A stretch of 64,000 nt of DNA, from the NCBI RefSeq assembly GCF_002742635.1, contig NZ_PEGF01000002.1:620001-684000 (forward strand), written 5' to 3'. Below are positions 32,301 to 39,495 of this stretch, piece after piece. The translations under genes were made by a program, and so were the position numbers. The first letter of the stretch is position 1. Every line of letters starts with the position of its first letter. The notes beneath the pieces are model-generated. The model was not told the origin of the DNA. It ran no database searches and saw nothing but the letters and a program-made list of their open reading frames with translations. Source of the stretch: Caulobacter sp. X. Lineage in GTDB: Bacteria; Pseudomonadota; Alphaproteobacteria; Caulobacterales; Caulobacteraceae.

Positions 32301-32801
32301 CCGCTGACCCGCGCGGCGGCGACCAACCTCTACAAGCTGATGGCCTACAAGGACGAGTACGAGGTCGCGCGCCTCTACACCGACGGACGCTTCGCGGCCG
32401 AGCTGGCCGGGACGTTCAAGGGCGGCAAGGCCAAGGTCTGGCTCTCCCCGCCGCTGCTGGCCCCCAAGGGCGCCGACGGCAAGCCCAAGAAGATCGCCTT
32501 CGGCGGCTGGATGCTGGACCTGGCCTTCCCGGTCATGGCCAAGATGAAGGGCCTGCGCGGCGGCGCGCTCGACCTCTTCGGCCACACCGAGGAGCGCCGG
32601 ATGGAACGCGGCCTGATCGCCAGCTACGAGGTCGCCCTCGACCGCCTGGTCGCGGGCCTCTGCACCGAGAGCCTGCCGCTGGCCCTGAAGATCGCCGAAA
32701 TTCCGCAGCAGATCCGAGGCTTCGGCCACGTCAAGGACGCCTCGGTCAAGACCGCCAAGGCGGCGGAAGAAACGCTGTGGGCGCAGTGGGGGGCGAGCTA
32801 G
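29358..32801 (+). CDS. Indolepyruvate ferredoxin oxidoreductase, fused alpha-beta type
   Basis: A 1147-residue single-chain 2-oxoacid:ferredoxin oxidoreductase of the IorA/IorB-fused type. It oxidatively decarboxylates aryl or branched 2-oxoacids from amino-acid transamination to acyl-CoA. The N-terminal domain opens FLSGYRGSPLGGLDQQAARI. The TPP region is near 430-560 (GVGCHYM-like segment, HMGGEGLTWVGASPF). A Cys cluster at about 630-690 (CEGCGDCSVKSNC, then SCNQDYSCVQGFCP) should bind an iron-sulfur centre. The gamma domain begins ILFTGVGGTGVTTVASILAM near 715, and a C-terminal DUF6537-like region follows. ATG at 29358 has GGGAGGAAA upstream. Confidence 0.94.
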   Translation: MRHSEVTLDDKYVLEDGRAFITGVQALLRVLLDRKRLDRKAGLNTAGFLSGYRGSPLGGLDQQAARINKLLTAHDVVFKEGVNEDLAATAVWGSQQANLFPGALYDGVFGMWYGKAPGVDRTGDVFKHANFAGVFPTGGVLAVAGDDHNCKSSTLPSQSEFAFQDFEMPVLAPADVQEVLDYGILGLSLSRFSGLWAGMIALADTMDSGVTIDVSLDRHKLVTPDFPFPPGGLGIRLKDQPMEKERRMRLHKIPAALAFARANGIDRVVLGASHVRVGKARLGIVCQGQAYKDVLEAFTAMGMSLQEAADLGVSIYKVGMPWPLEPLGLRAFAAGLETLMVIEHKRALIEPQARAALYDLPAQARPRVIGKTDEKGGPLLSELGSLSVAEIALAIYDRLPEGPHMEWAQAYLNRVSAAGVAAVSLAADQARKPFFCSGCPHNTSTKLPEGSRALAGIGCHYMASFNDPSTDLNTHMGGEGLTWVGASPFTSEKHVFQNLGDGTYNHSGSLAIRGAVAAGTNITYKLLYNDAVAMTGGQRAESGFTPAQITRQLAAEGVKKTVIVVDDLKRYEGVTGLAPGVEIFPRSELIRVQEMLRETPGTTVLLYDQTCATEKRRRRKRGSMPKATQRVFINPLVCEGCGDCSVKSNCVSVEPLATEFGRKRKINQSSCNQDYSCVQGFCPSFITLEGAESAQGKKTPAALTAESTPLPEFEPLTGVRKILFTGVGGTGVTTVASILAMAAHIDGRAGSVVDMTGLAQKGGSVFSHVKIGETEETVVGGRVPAASADVLIACDLLVAASPEGLSLYAKDRTRAFGNSDFAPTADFVTSRDIRFDSGAMARRVKTASKTFDACPAQHLAESQFGDAIYANMIMVGFAWQRGVIPVSSRALYRAIKLNGVDAEANLQAFELGRRVAHDPTSIAVKEDKVATPETMPLDDLIAHRIRELTAYQNAAYAQRYADKIAKVRSAEAAVSGADSALPLTRAAATNLYKLMAYKDEYEVARLYTDGRFAAELAGTFKGGKAKVWLSPPLLAPKGADGKPKKIAFGGWMLDLAFPVMAKMKGLRGGALDLFGHTEERRMERGLIASYEVALDRLVAGLCTESLPLALKIAEIPQQIRGFGHVKDASVKTAKAAEETLWAQWGAS

Positions 32802-32816
32802 GGGCGGCCGAAAGAA

Positions 32817-32953
32817 TCCCTCTCCCAGAGGGAGAGGGCGGGGCCCGCCGCGAAGCGGTGGGAGGGTGAGGGGTTTCGAGGATTGACGGCGCGCCGGCGC
32901 TCCGTTGAACGCCGTAACCCCTCACCCCGACCCTCTCCCTATGGGAGAGGGAG
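32817..32953. repeat. Intergenic inverted repeat, family B (copy 5)
   Basis: A palindromic element between two convergent genes. Left arm TCCCTCTCCCAGAGGGAGAG, right arm CCCTCTCCCTATGGGAGAGG. The core GCCGCGAAGCGGTGGGAGGG is identical to copy 1 at 12624-12745. Confidence 0.8.
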
Positions 32954-32964
32954 CAAACCCACAT

Positions 32965-34137
32965 TCACCGCACGAACGGCACCTTGGTCGTCATGTAGGT
33001 CGCCGCGCGCCAGACCCATTCCAGCGGGCCGTAGTGGAAGCGCTTGAACCACAACGTCGCGACGACGCCCTGGACCACCAGGAAGCCCACGCCCAGCCAC
33101 AGGGCCGTCGCCTGCGGCAGCCATTTCCAGGCGCCCAGGCCAAAGCCGTAGAAGATCGGCACCCAGATCAGCGACTGCAGCACATAGAAGGTCAGGGTCA
33201 TGCGGCCCATGGGGGCGAGACGCTCAAGCGCCTTGCGCAGCGGACCCGTGTAGAGCTCGACGATCAGCAGCACGTAGACGCCCATCAGCGAGACGTCGAA
33301 CCAGCCGCCCAGCAGCGTGCCGATCAGCTTGCGGGCCATGGGCGCGGCGTTGGCGTCCGGGGCGAGGGCCTGCAGGGGGGCGGCGCCCAGGTGGCAGGCG
33401 ATGGCGATCGCCGCCAGGGCGGTCAGGGCGGCGCGGCGCTCGGCCTTGAAGCGGTCCGGAGCCTCGAAGAAGCCTTCGCGGCCCAGGCGCAGCCCCACCA
33501 GGAACAGGGCCAGGATCTGGAACAGCCGCCCGGTCTCGATGAAGAACCACCACTTGAAGGTCTGGCCCTGGCCGACGTTCCACAGCAGCATCTGGCCCAG
33601 CGGGGCTGTGCGGTAGAAGGCCGGGCCGGTGTCTGCATAGTGATGCGGCGGCTGGTTGGCCCAGGCCTCGCCGCCGATCGCGCCCCACAGCTGGAACAGC
33701 AGGCCCGGCTGGGCCAGCAGCACGGCGGCGACGCCCAGAAGCATCTGGTTGCTGGCGCGGTGATAGGGGATCAGGATCAGGCCCAGCGGCGCCAGCACCA
33801 TCAGGATGTCGCCGCGATAGACCAGGCTGTGGGCCAGGCCGATCAGGGCCAGCACCGCCATCCGCCAGGCGAAGCGGCCCGAGAAATCGACCCCGCGCTT
33901 GTCGGCCTTGTCCATCAACAGGAAGAAGCTGAGGCCAAAGCACAGGGTCAGCAGGCTGAACGCCTTGCCCATGAAGAAGGTGGTGAAGATCACGTGGGTC
34001 AGGTTCTGCTGCGGCGCGGCCCAATAGATCTCGTACTGCTCGAACATGTGGACCATGTAGACGCCGATCAGGGCGAAGGCGCGCAGGGTGTCGATCAGCA
34101 GATTGCGCGCCGGCGCGGCCGTCATGGCGTTGGTCAT
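32965..34137 (-). CDS. DUF418 family integral membrane protein
   Basis: A 390-residue membrane protein with roughly nine to ten hydrophobic segments. The N-terminal segment RNLLIDTLRAFALIGVYMVH and the C-terminal LAPMGRMTLTFYVLQSLIWV are hallmarks of DUF418 proteins (YeiB-like), which resemble acyltransferase-3 membrane enzymes. The function of the family is not settled. The ATG at 34137 follows AGGTGGGGAAACC on the minus strand; the frame stays open to 34230. Single gene. Confidence 0.86.
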   Translation of the reverse strand: MTNAMTAAPARNLLIDTLRAFALIGVYMVHMFEQYEIYWAAPQQNLTHVIFTTFFMGKAFSLLTLCFGLSFFLLMDKADKRGVDFSGRFAWRMAVLALIGLAHSLVYRGDILMVLAPLGLILIPYHRASNQMLLGVAAVLLAQPGLLFQLWGAIGGEAWANQPPHHYADTGPAFYRTAPLGQMLLWNVGQGQTFKWWFFIETGRLFQILALFLVGLRLGREGFFEAPDRFKAERRAALTALAAIAIACHLGAAPLQALAPDANAAPMARKLIGTLLGGWFDVSLMGVYVLLIVELYTGPLRKALERLAPMGRMTLTFYVLQSLIWVPIFYGFGLGAWKWLPQATALWLGVGFLVVQGVVATLWFKRFHYGPLEWVWRAATYMTTKVPFVR

Positions 34138-34285
34138 GGTTTCCCCACCTGTGGTCCCTAAAGGACGTTCCCGGAGCGTCTTGGCGCCCTTGGCGAAGCG
34201 CGACCTTGTCCGATCCGACGGCGCTGTCAATCGATTGCCGCGACCGTCGGCTGGCGCGGGGGCGGGTTCGTGCTAGGCTTCGTCC

Positions 34286-34588
34286 ATGAACAGGCCGGTC
34301 GATCAAAGCCAGGTGACGGTGCGGCTCAGCGCCGAGGACGCCGCGGACCTGCAGGCGCGCGTGGATCGCGGCGAGTTCGCGTCGCTCGACGAGGGCCTGG
34401 CCGCCGAACTGGCCGAGCTCAACTATCGCCGGGCCGCCGAGATCGTCGGCGGCTCGGAGAAGCTCGAGGCGCTGCTGGATGAGCTTGAGGCCGAGACCAT
34501 CGACCCGGGCGAGTGCGTCGACGGGCGGGCGTTCCTGTCCGAGATGCTGGCGGATCTGAAAGCTCAGGCCAGGGCCGCTGGCGAGTGA
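34286..34588 (+). CDS. ParD-like ribbon-helix-helix antitoxin
   Basis: A 100-residue protein with a ribbon-helix-helix start (QVTVRLSAEDAADLQARVDR) and a C-terminal acidic tail that would wrap the toxin. It is the first gene of a type II toxin-antitoxin pair: its TGA overlaps the toxin GTG by four bases (GTGA at 34585-34588). Antitoxins of this kind neutralise the toxin and repress their own promoter. The ribosome-binding site before ATG 34286 is weak. Confidence 0.82.
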   Translation: MNRPVDQSQVTVRLSAEDAADLQARVDRGEFASLDEGLAAELAELNYRRAAEIVGGSEKLEALLDELEAETIDPGECVDGRAFLSEMLADLKAQARAAGE

Positions 34589-34860
34589 GCCCCGGTTATG
34601 TCCTGACGAAGCGGGCTCAGCGCGATCTGAACCGCATCGGGGCCTATATCGCCAAGGATAGCCCCAGAGCCGCGGTGCTTTTCATCGAAGGCCTCATCGA
34701 GGAGTTCGACCAGATCGCCGCCTTTCCCTTCATGGCCCAGGCCGTCGCGCGAAATCCCAGCTTCCGCCGACTTCCCTACGGCGCCTACGTCATCTTCTAT
34801 CAAGTGAGCGAACAGGCGGTCGTCATTCGCTCCATCGAGCATTCGGCGACCCTCAAATGA
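34585..34860 (+). CDS. RelE/ParE-superfamily toxin
   Basis: A 91-residue toxin-fold protein. The core YVLTKRAQRDLNRIGAYIAK, FIEGLIEEFDQIAAFPFMAQ and the closing FRRLPYGAYVIFYQVSEQAV follow the ParE pattern, including the conserved Arg before the last strands. ParE proteins poison DNA gyrase, while RelE members cut mRNA; the sequence favours ParE. The GTG start overlaps the antitoxin stop. Its own TGA overlaps the ATG of the next gene (ATGA at 34857-34860), so the toxin pair and the oxidoreductase appear to share an mRNA. Confidence 0.85.
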   Translation: MSPGYVLTKRAQRDLNRIGAYIAKDSPRAAVLFIEGLIEEFDQIAAFPFMAQAVARNPSFRRLPYGAYVIFYQVSEQAVVIRSIEHSATLK

Positions 34861-35969
34861 CCAAATACGATTTCGACGCCGTCGTGGTGGGGGCCGGGGC
34901 CGTGGGCCTGGCCTGCGGCTACGCCCTGGCCCGTCGCGGCCTGATGGTCGTGGTGCTGGAGGCGGAAGGCCACATCGGCCAGGGCGTCTCGTCGCGCAAT
35001 TCCGAGGTGATCCACGGCGGGCTCTACTATCCGACCGGCTCGCTGAAGGCGCGGCTGTGCGTCCAGGGGCGGCGGCTGCTGTACGCCTTCCTGGATACGC
35101 ACGGGATCGCCTACAAGCGCTGCGGCAAGCTGGTGGTGGCCACCAGCGACGACGAGATCCCGCGCCTCGACGCCATCTGGGACCAGGCGCTGGCCAACGA
35201 TGTCGAGGGCATGGAACGCCTGACCGGCGAGGCGGCGCGGGCGCTGGAGCCCGGCCTCAACGCCCATGCGGCGCTGCTGTCGCCGGAGAGCGGCGTCTTC
35301 GCCAGCCACGACTACATGCTGGCCCTGCAGGGCGAGATCGAGGCCTCCGGCGGGGCGGTGGTGCTGGGAACGCCGTTCGAGGGCGCCGAGCCCTTTAAGG
35401 GCGGCGGCTTCAAGGTGCGGGCGGGCGGCGCCGATCCGACCAGCCTGACCTGCCGGCTGCTGGTCACCGCGCCGGGCCTCTCGTCGCAAGAGGTGGCGAG
35501 CCGGATCGAGGGCTTCCCCGCCGATCGCATCCCCAAGGCCCACTATGGCAAGGGCGTCTATTTCCGGCTGACCGGCAAGGCGCCGTTCCAGCGGCTGATC
35601 TATCCGCCGCCGATCCACGGGGCGCTGGGCACCCACTACCGCAACGACCTGGGCGGCCAGGCGGTGTTCGGCCCGGACCTCGAATATGTTCCGGCGCCCG
35701 ACTACTCGGTCGATCCGGCGCGCGCCGAGGCCTTCGCCGCCTATATCCGCAAGTTCTGGCCGGGCCTGCCCGACGGCGCCCTGACCCCCGACTACGCCGG
35801 GGTGCGGCCCAAGCTGCACGGGCCGGACGAACCGCAGCCCGACTTCCAGCTGCGCGGCGCCGAGGATCACGGGGTCGAGGGGCTGATGGCGCTGTTCGGC
35901 ATCGAAAGCCCCGGCCTGACCAGTTCGCTGGCGATCGGCGAAGAGGTCGCGGCGCGGTTGGGTCTTTAA
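34857..35969 (+). CDS. FAD-dependent oxidoreductase, L-2-hydroxyglutarate dehydrogenase-like
   Basis: A 370-residue DAO-type flavoprotein. The FAD dinucleotide-binding motif is VVVGAGAVGLACGYALARRG at residues 9-28. The family stretch SSRNSEVIHGGLYYPTGSLK and the C-terminal FGIESPGLTSSLAIGEEVA match proteins related to L-2-hydroxyglutarate dehydrogenase (LhgO/L2HGDH). The exact substrate is uncertain. Its ATG lies within the stop of the toxin gene, an unusual coupling of a metabolic enzyme to a toxin-antitoxin pair. Confidence 0.87.
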   Translation: MTKYDFDAVVVGAGAVGLACGYALARRGLMVVVLEAEGHIGQGVSSRNSEVIHGGLYYPTGSLKARLCVQGRRLLYAFLDTHGIAYKRCGKLVVATSDDEIPRLDAIWDQALANDVEGMERLTGEAARALEPGLNAHAALLSPESGVFASHDYMLALQGEIEASGGAVVLGTPFEGAEPFKGGGFKVRAGGADPTSLTCRLLVTAPGLSSQEVASRIEGFPADRIPKAHYGKGVYFRLTGKAPFQRLIYPPPIHGALGTHYRNDLGGQAVFGPDLEYVPAPDYSVDPARAEAFAAYIRKFWPGLPDGALTPDYAGVRPKLHGPDEPQPDFQLRGAEDHGVEGLMALFGIESPGLTSSLAIGEEVAARLGL

Positions 35970-36076
35970 AATCCTCCCCCCCCCGTGGGAGAGGATCGCC
36001 CCTCCCGCTCCCGCGTTGACACCGTCGCCGGGCGCCACGATGGTCCCGGCCCGAAAAGCCGCTCCCGGAGCCCGTC

Positions 36077-37126
36077 TTGAGCAACATCCTGCACGCCATG
36101 CTGGGCAAGGGGCTGGGCGGCCTTGAGCAGGTCTTCCTCGACTATCAGCCGATCCTGGAGGCGTGGGCCGCGCGCCATGGCGGGCGCTGCGTCGGCGTCG
36201 TGCGTCGCGGCGGCAAGGTCGCGGCGGCCCAGGCCGATCGGGCGCCGCCGCTCTCGACCATGCCGGCCCTCACCGACTGGGACCCGCTGACGGTCGGCGC
36301 CGCCAAGGCCCTGGTCCGGACGACGCGGCCCGACCTGATCCTCAGCCACGGCCAACGCCCGGCCCGCGTGTTCGCCAAGGCCGCGCCGCCGAACGCGGTG
36401 CAGGCCGTCTGCGTGCACAAGCCGGCCTTCGACATCCGGCCGGGCGTCCACTACCTGTGCGTCGGCCAGCATCTGGCGCGGCTGGCGATCGAGCGCGGCG
36501 CGCCGGCGGACCATGTCCATGTCATCCCCAACGCCGTGACGCCGCCGACCGCGCGCGCCGAGCCCTTCGCGCGGGCCGAGGGGCCCATCCGCATCGTCGC
36601 GGCCGGGCGGCTGCATCCCAAGAAAGGCTTCGACGTGCTGATCCGCGCGGTCGGCAAGCTGCGCGCCTGGGACCTGGAGGTGGTCTGCGACATCGCCGGC
36701 GAGGGCGGCGAGCGCGGCGCGCTGGAAGCCCTGATCCGCGAGCTCGATCTTGATCCCTGCGTCAAACTGGTCGGCTGGCGCCAGGACGTGGCCGGCTTCC
36801 TGGCGACCGGCGACCTCTTCGCCTTCCCCTCGCACCAGGAGGGTTTCCCCCTGACCCTGCTGGAGGCGATGGCGGTGGGCCTGCCTGTCGTGGCCTCCGA
36901 GATCGAGGGGCCGATCGAGATGATCAAGGAAGGCGTCAACGGTCGGCTGGTCCCGGAGGACGACCCCGACCGCCTGGCCGAGGCGCTGGGCGAGCTGATC
37001 GGCGACCGCGACGGCGCGCGCCGGATGGGCCAGGCGGCCCGGACGCTGGTGCTGGAAGAGTACGGCCCCGAACAACTGGCGCGACGGTTGGAAGCGGTGC
37101 TGGATGGAATGTTAGCGCGGGCTTGA
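36077..37126 (+). CDS. GT-B fold glycosyltransferase (GT4 family)
   Basis: A 349-residue glycosyltransferase of the RfaB/GT4 type. It begins LHAMLGKGLGGLEQVFLDYQ (acceptor-side domain). The donor domain starts at IRIVAAGRLHPKKGFDVLIR and has the E-x7-E motif in QEGFPLTLLEAMAVGLPVVA. Likely target is lipopolysaccharide or another surface glycan; the sugar donor is unknown. It starts at TTG 36077 with CGGAG upstream. The 107-base gap before it carries a partial family A repeat. Confidence 0.88.
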   Translation: MSNILHAMLGKGLGGLEQVFLDYQPILEAWAARHGGRCVGVVRRGGKVAAAQADRAPPLSTMPALTDWDPLTVGAAKALVRTTRPDLILSHGQRPARVFAKAAPPNAVQAVCVHKPAFDIRPGVHYLCVGQHLARLAIERGAPADHVHVIPNAVTPPTARAEPFARAEGPIRIVAAGRLHPKKGFDVLIRAVGKLRAWDLEVVCDIAGEGGERGALEALIRELDLDPCVKLVGWRQDVAGFLATGDLFAFPSHQEGFPLTLLEAMAVGLPVVASEIEGPIEMIKEGVNGRLVPEDDPDRLAEALGELIGDRDGARRMGQAARTLVLEEYGPEQLARRLEAVLDGMLARA

Positions 37127-37170
37127 TGCGAAGCGCGCTTGGGCGTATGACCCCCGTCCGTCCTGGCTAT

Positions 37171-37247
37171 GGCTGGGTAGCTCAGATGGTTAGAGCGGTG
37201 GATTCATAACCCACAGGTCGGCGGTTCGATCCCGCCCCCCGCCACCA
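37171..37247 (+). tRNA. tRNA-Met (anticodon CAT)
   Basis: A 77-base tRNA with the CCA encoded. The anticodon loop is TTCATAA with CAT at the centre. The T arm is GGCGG-TTCGATC-CCGCC, and the D arm TAGCTCAGATGGTTAGAGC is normal. Acceptor strands GGCTGGG and CCCCGCC pair except T4 opposite C69. It is an elongator-type Met by overall sequence; an Ile-CAT tRNA cannot be fully excluded. A toxin-antitoxin pair follows at once, a common setting for integration sites. Confidence 0.9.
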
Positions 37248-37287
37248 GGACGGACTGACTTCCCTTAAAATTCAAGATGATCGGGCG

Positions 37288-37569
37288 CTATACGCCGACC
37301 GCCTTCTTGAGGATCTCGTTGGCGCGACTCTGCCAGCCGGGACCGCCTTCACGCAGCTTGTCGAGTACGTCCTGATCCAGGCGCAGCGTGACCTGTCGCT
37401 TGGGACGTTCGGACTTGGGCCGGCCGGGCTTGGTCAGCGTGCCGTTGGCGGGACGGATGACGCGGTCGCCGATGCTGAACTCGGCGCGTTCGAACATCTC
37501 GTCGGTCCACTCCGGAGCATCATCCGGATCGCTCAACGAAACGCCTGAATTTCCTTTGTTCCCGGTCAT
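37288..37569 (-). CDS. brnA: BrnA-family antitoxin
   Basis: A 93-residue antitoxin. The N-terminal part (PEWTDEMFERAEFSIGDRVI) binds the toxin in this family, and the C-terminal ribbon-helix-helix is KRQVTLRLDQDVLDKLREGG. BrnA blocks BrnT and represses the operon as a complex. It begins inside the toxin gene (50-base overlap at 37520-37569), as in other brnTA pairs. Start at ATG 37569. Confidence 0.87.
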   Translation of the reverse strand: MTGNKGNSGVSLSDPDDAPEWTDEMFERAEFSIGDRVIRPANGTLTKPGRPKSERPKRQVTLRLDQDVLDKLREGGPGWQSRANEILKKAVGV

Positions 37570-37801
37570 TGCACTTTCTCATGGAGATGATGCGGCGAGC
37601 CGTCCCGCGAGGCGTCCATATGATCGCGACGAGACGGTCGTCCAGATATCCGACGGTCAAGAACCGCTCCTCGCCATAGTCCTCTCGATCGTCGACGATC
37701 GTGTACTTCGGGCCGTCGAACACGATAGCCGCATCCCCGAAGTCCAGTCCGCGATCCTCAAGCGTCCTTCGGCGCTTTTCGTCATCGAACTCGATCTTCA
37801 T
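37520..37801 (-). CDS. brnT: BrnT-family ribonuclease toxin
   Basis: A 93-residue RelE-fold toxin of the BrnT family, which arrests growth by cutting RNA. It begins MKIEFDDEKRRRTLEDRGLD, followed by the family stretch DDREDYGEERFLTVGYLDDR and the RRIISMRKCNDREQRKF end with the catalytic Arg residues. The ATG at 37801 was chosen over the in-frame start at 37834. It is the first gene of the pair and its promoter region is AT-rich. Confidence 0.88.
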   Translation of the reverse strand: MKIEFDDEKRRRTLEDRGLDFGDAAIVFDGPKYTIVDDREDYGEERFLTVGYLDDRLVAIIWTPRGTARRIISMRKCNDREQRKFRRFVERSG

Positions 37802-37836
37802 GGTGGGGCTCCAGCTCCCGCCACGAATAATCAAAA

Positions 37837-37872
37837 ATTGTAAATTTCAATACGCTCATCTTTTAGATGAGC
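37837..37872. promoter_or_regulatory. Two palindromes upstream of brnTA (candidate operator)
   Basis: GCTCATCT-TTT-AGATGAGC (37854-37872) is an exact inverted repeat with 8-base arms. Next to it, ATTGTAAATTTCAAT (37837-37851) is nearly palindromic. Both lie just upstream of the brnT start in an AT-rich pocket unlike its surroundings. Binding by the BrnT-BrnA complex is the likely role (inference). Confidence 0.55.
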
Positions 37873-37946
37873 AATTATTGTAGCTACAAAAATACCTCAA
37901 AGACGGCGCTCGCGCAACGTCGCCGCGCGCCGCCCGTTGTCGCGTC

Positions 37947-38408
37947 ATGGCGCGCGCTCCCAAGGTCTTCACGTGGTCGGACGGCTTTCACCGCTACACC
38001 GTGGCCGCGACGTCGCGGGCCAAGGCGCTGGCGGCCTGGGAGACCGATCGCGATCTCTTCAAGGAAGGCGTAGCCGCCGAAGCGCCCGACTCGCCCGACG
38101 CCAAGGCCGCTCTGGCCGCGCCGGGAGCGGTGATCCGCCGGGCCGAGGGCGGACTGACGGCCGCCGTCGACAAGCTGCCCAAGCCCAAGCCGAAGAAGAC
38201 CGATGTCGCGGCGGAGGCCAAGCGCAAGCAGGCGCTCGCTGAGGCCGAAGCGGCCCTCGAGGCGGCCGAGACCGAGCAGCGCGACGCCGAGGCCGATCTG
38301 GAGCAGCGACGTCGCGCCCTGGAAGAGGAAGCCCTGACGCTTGAGCGGTCGTGGACCGCCCGCCGCGCCAAGCTCACGAAGACGGTGGAAGGCCTGCGGT
38401 CGCGATAG
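37947..38408 (+). CDS. Hypothetical protein with a C-terminal coiled coil
   Basis: A 153-residue protein. The first 50 residues (RAPKVFTWSDGFHRYTVAAT) are a small conserved-looking domain that could bind partners. A Pro/Lys linker (LPKPKPKKTD) follows, then a highly charged Ala/Glu-rich helix of about 60 residues (AEAEAALEAAETEQRDAEAD) that should form a coiled coil. There is no signal peptide. It resembles TolA-like hypothetical proteins of Caulobacter, but I assign no function. Its 3' end overlaps the convergent phosphodiesterase gene by 35 bases. Confidence 0.75.
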   Translation: MARAPKVFTWSDGFHRYTVAATSRAKALAAWETDRDLFKEGVAAEAPDSPDAKAALAAPGAVIRRAEGGLTAAVDKLPKPKPKKTDVAAEAKRKQALAEAEAALEAAETEQRDAEADLEQRRRALEEEALTLERSWTARRAKLTKTVEGLRSR

Positions 38409-39348
38409 CGGACGGCGCATGGCCGCGCAGGCCGCGACGCTCCAGATAGTCGAGAAGCGCCGCCGGATGGTCGGTCTGGACGATGCTGGCGCCCTGGGCG
38501 ATCAGGCGGCCCCAGGCGCGATCGGGATCGCGCAGGGCCTGGCGGTCGCCCGACTGGTCCAGCACCCCGCGCCAGCCCTTGGCGGCCAGGGTGTTGGTCC
38601 AGACGCGGATGCGGGCGGCGCGAGCGGCGTCGCGCACGGCGGCGAAGCCGGGGCCCCGCAAGGCCACCGTCTCGATGGCGGGGATCTGGCGCGCGCCGGA
38701 GGCCTGGCGCTGGGCGATGTCGGCGAGGTCGCCGGGCGTCCTCGCGGCCTTGGCCTCGACCATCGGCATGAAGGCCAGGTCCCGGTAGAGCGCCTGGTCG
38801 GCCAGGGGCGGGGCGCCGAAGCGCGCCTTGGCCTTGAACAGCACCCACTCCGTCGCCCCGACGCGGCGGGCGATGGCGGCCGCCTCGGCGGCGTAGGGGC
38901 CCTTCAGGTCGATATTGACCAGGATCCGTCCGCGCGCGGCGGCCAGGAACGCCTCCAGGGTGGGCGGCGCTTCGTCCTCGCCGTCCTTCAGGCGCAGGGC
39001 CTGGATCTGGGCGAGGGTCTGGTCGGCGACGCGGCCCTTGCCGTCGGTGGTCCGATCGACCTTGGCGTCATGCATTATGATGAGCTGGCCGTCGCTTGTG
39101 CGGCGTACGTCGATCTCGACGAGGTCCACGCCCAGCGCCACGCAGCGCTCCAGGGCGGCCAGGGAGTTTTCAGGAACCGCGCGCTCGAAGCCGCGGCTGG
39201 GCGCGGCGCGATGGCAGGCGCGGTGGGCGACCACCAGGACGCCGTCGCCGGGATCGTAGAGGCGATCGCGCAGACCCGCCGCGGAAACGGGCGCGGCCGC
39301 GACGCACAGCGCCAGAACGATCGGAACGGACAGCAGTCGCACGCTCAA
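38374..39348 (-). CDS. Secreted glycerophosphodiester phosphodiesterase
   Basis: A 324-residue GDPD enzyme that hydrolyses glycerophosphodiesters to glycerol-3-phosphate and an alcohol. A signal peptide (LLSVPIVLALCVAAAPVSA) directs it to the periplasm. The TIM-barrel motifs are VVAHRACHR with the catalytic His, PENSLAALERCVALGVDLVE, IDVRRTSDGQLIIMHDAKVD and TTDGKGRV. The start is a TTG at 39348 or the GTG two codons later at 39342; both follow a GGGGGG stretch. Its role is probably phospholipid scavenging. It overlaps the coiled-coil gene tail to tail. Confidence 0.9.
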   Translation of the reverse strand: MSVRLLSVPIVLALCVAAAPVSAAGLRDRLYDPGDGVLVVAHRACHRAAPSRGFERAVPENSLAALERCVALGVDLVEIDVRRTSDGQLIIMHDAKVDRTTDGKGRVADQTLAQIQALRLKDGEDEAPPTLEAFLAAARGRILVNIDLKGPYAAEAAAIARRVGATEWVLFKAKARFGAPPLADQALYRDLAFMPMVEAKAARTPGDLADIAQRQASGARQIPAIETVALRGPGFAAVRDAARAARIRVWTNTLAAKGWRGVLDQSGDRQALRDPDRAWGRLIAQGASIVQTDHPAALLDYLERRGLRGHAPSAIATAGLPPSS

Positions 39349-39495
39349 GGCCCCCCAGCCTTCAAACCCATGGCCGAGTCACGCGACAGGCGTGCGGCGA
39401 TCCGGGCTCAGGGATGTGACGGCGCCAGCGCGGTCACCCCTCAAGTGGGGACCGCGCGATTTGTTGTCCAATGAAGCTTTGTTCAGCCGGGCGGC

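Noticed and set aside
34513..34860. Longer start for the ParE-like toxin
   Set aside because: The extra residues are the shadow of the antitoxin end. The GTG at 34585 overlaps the antitoxin stop in the usual way.
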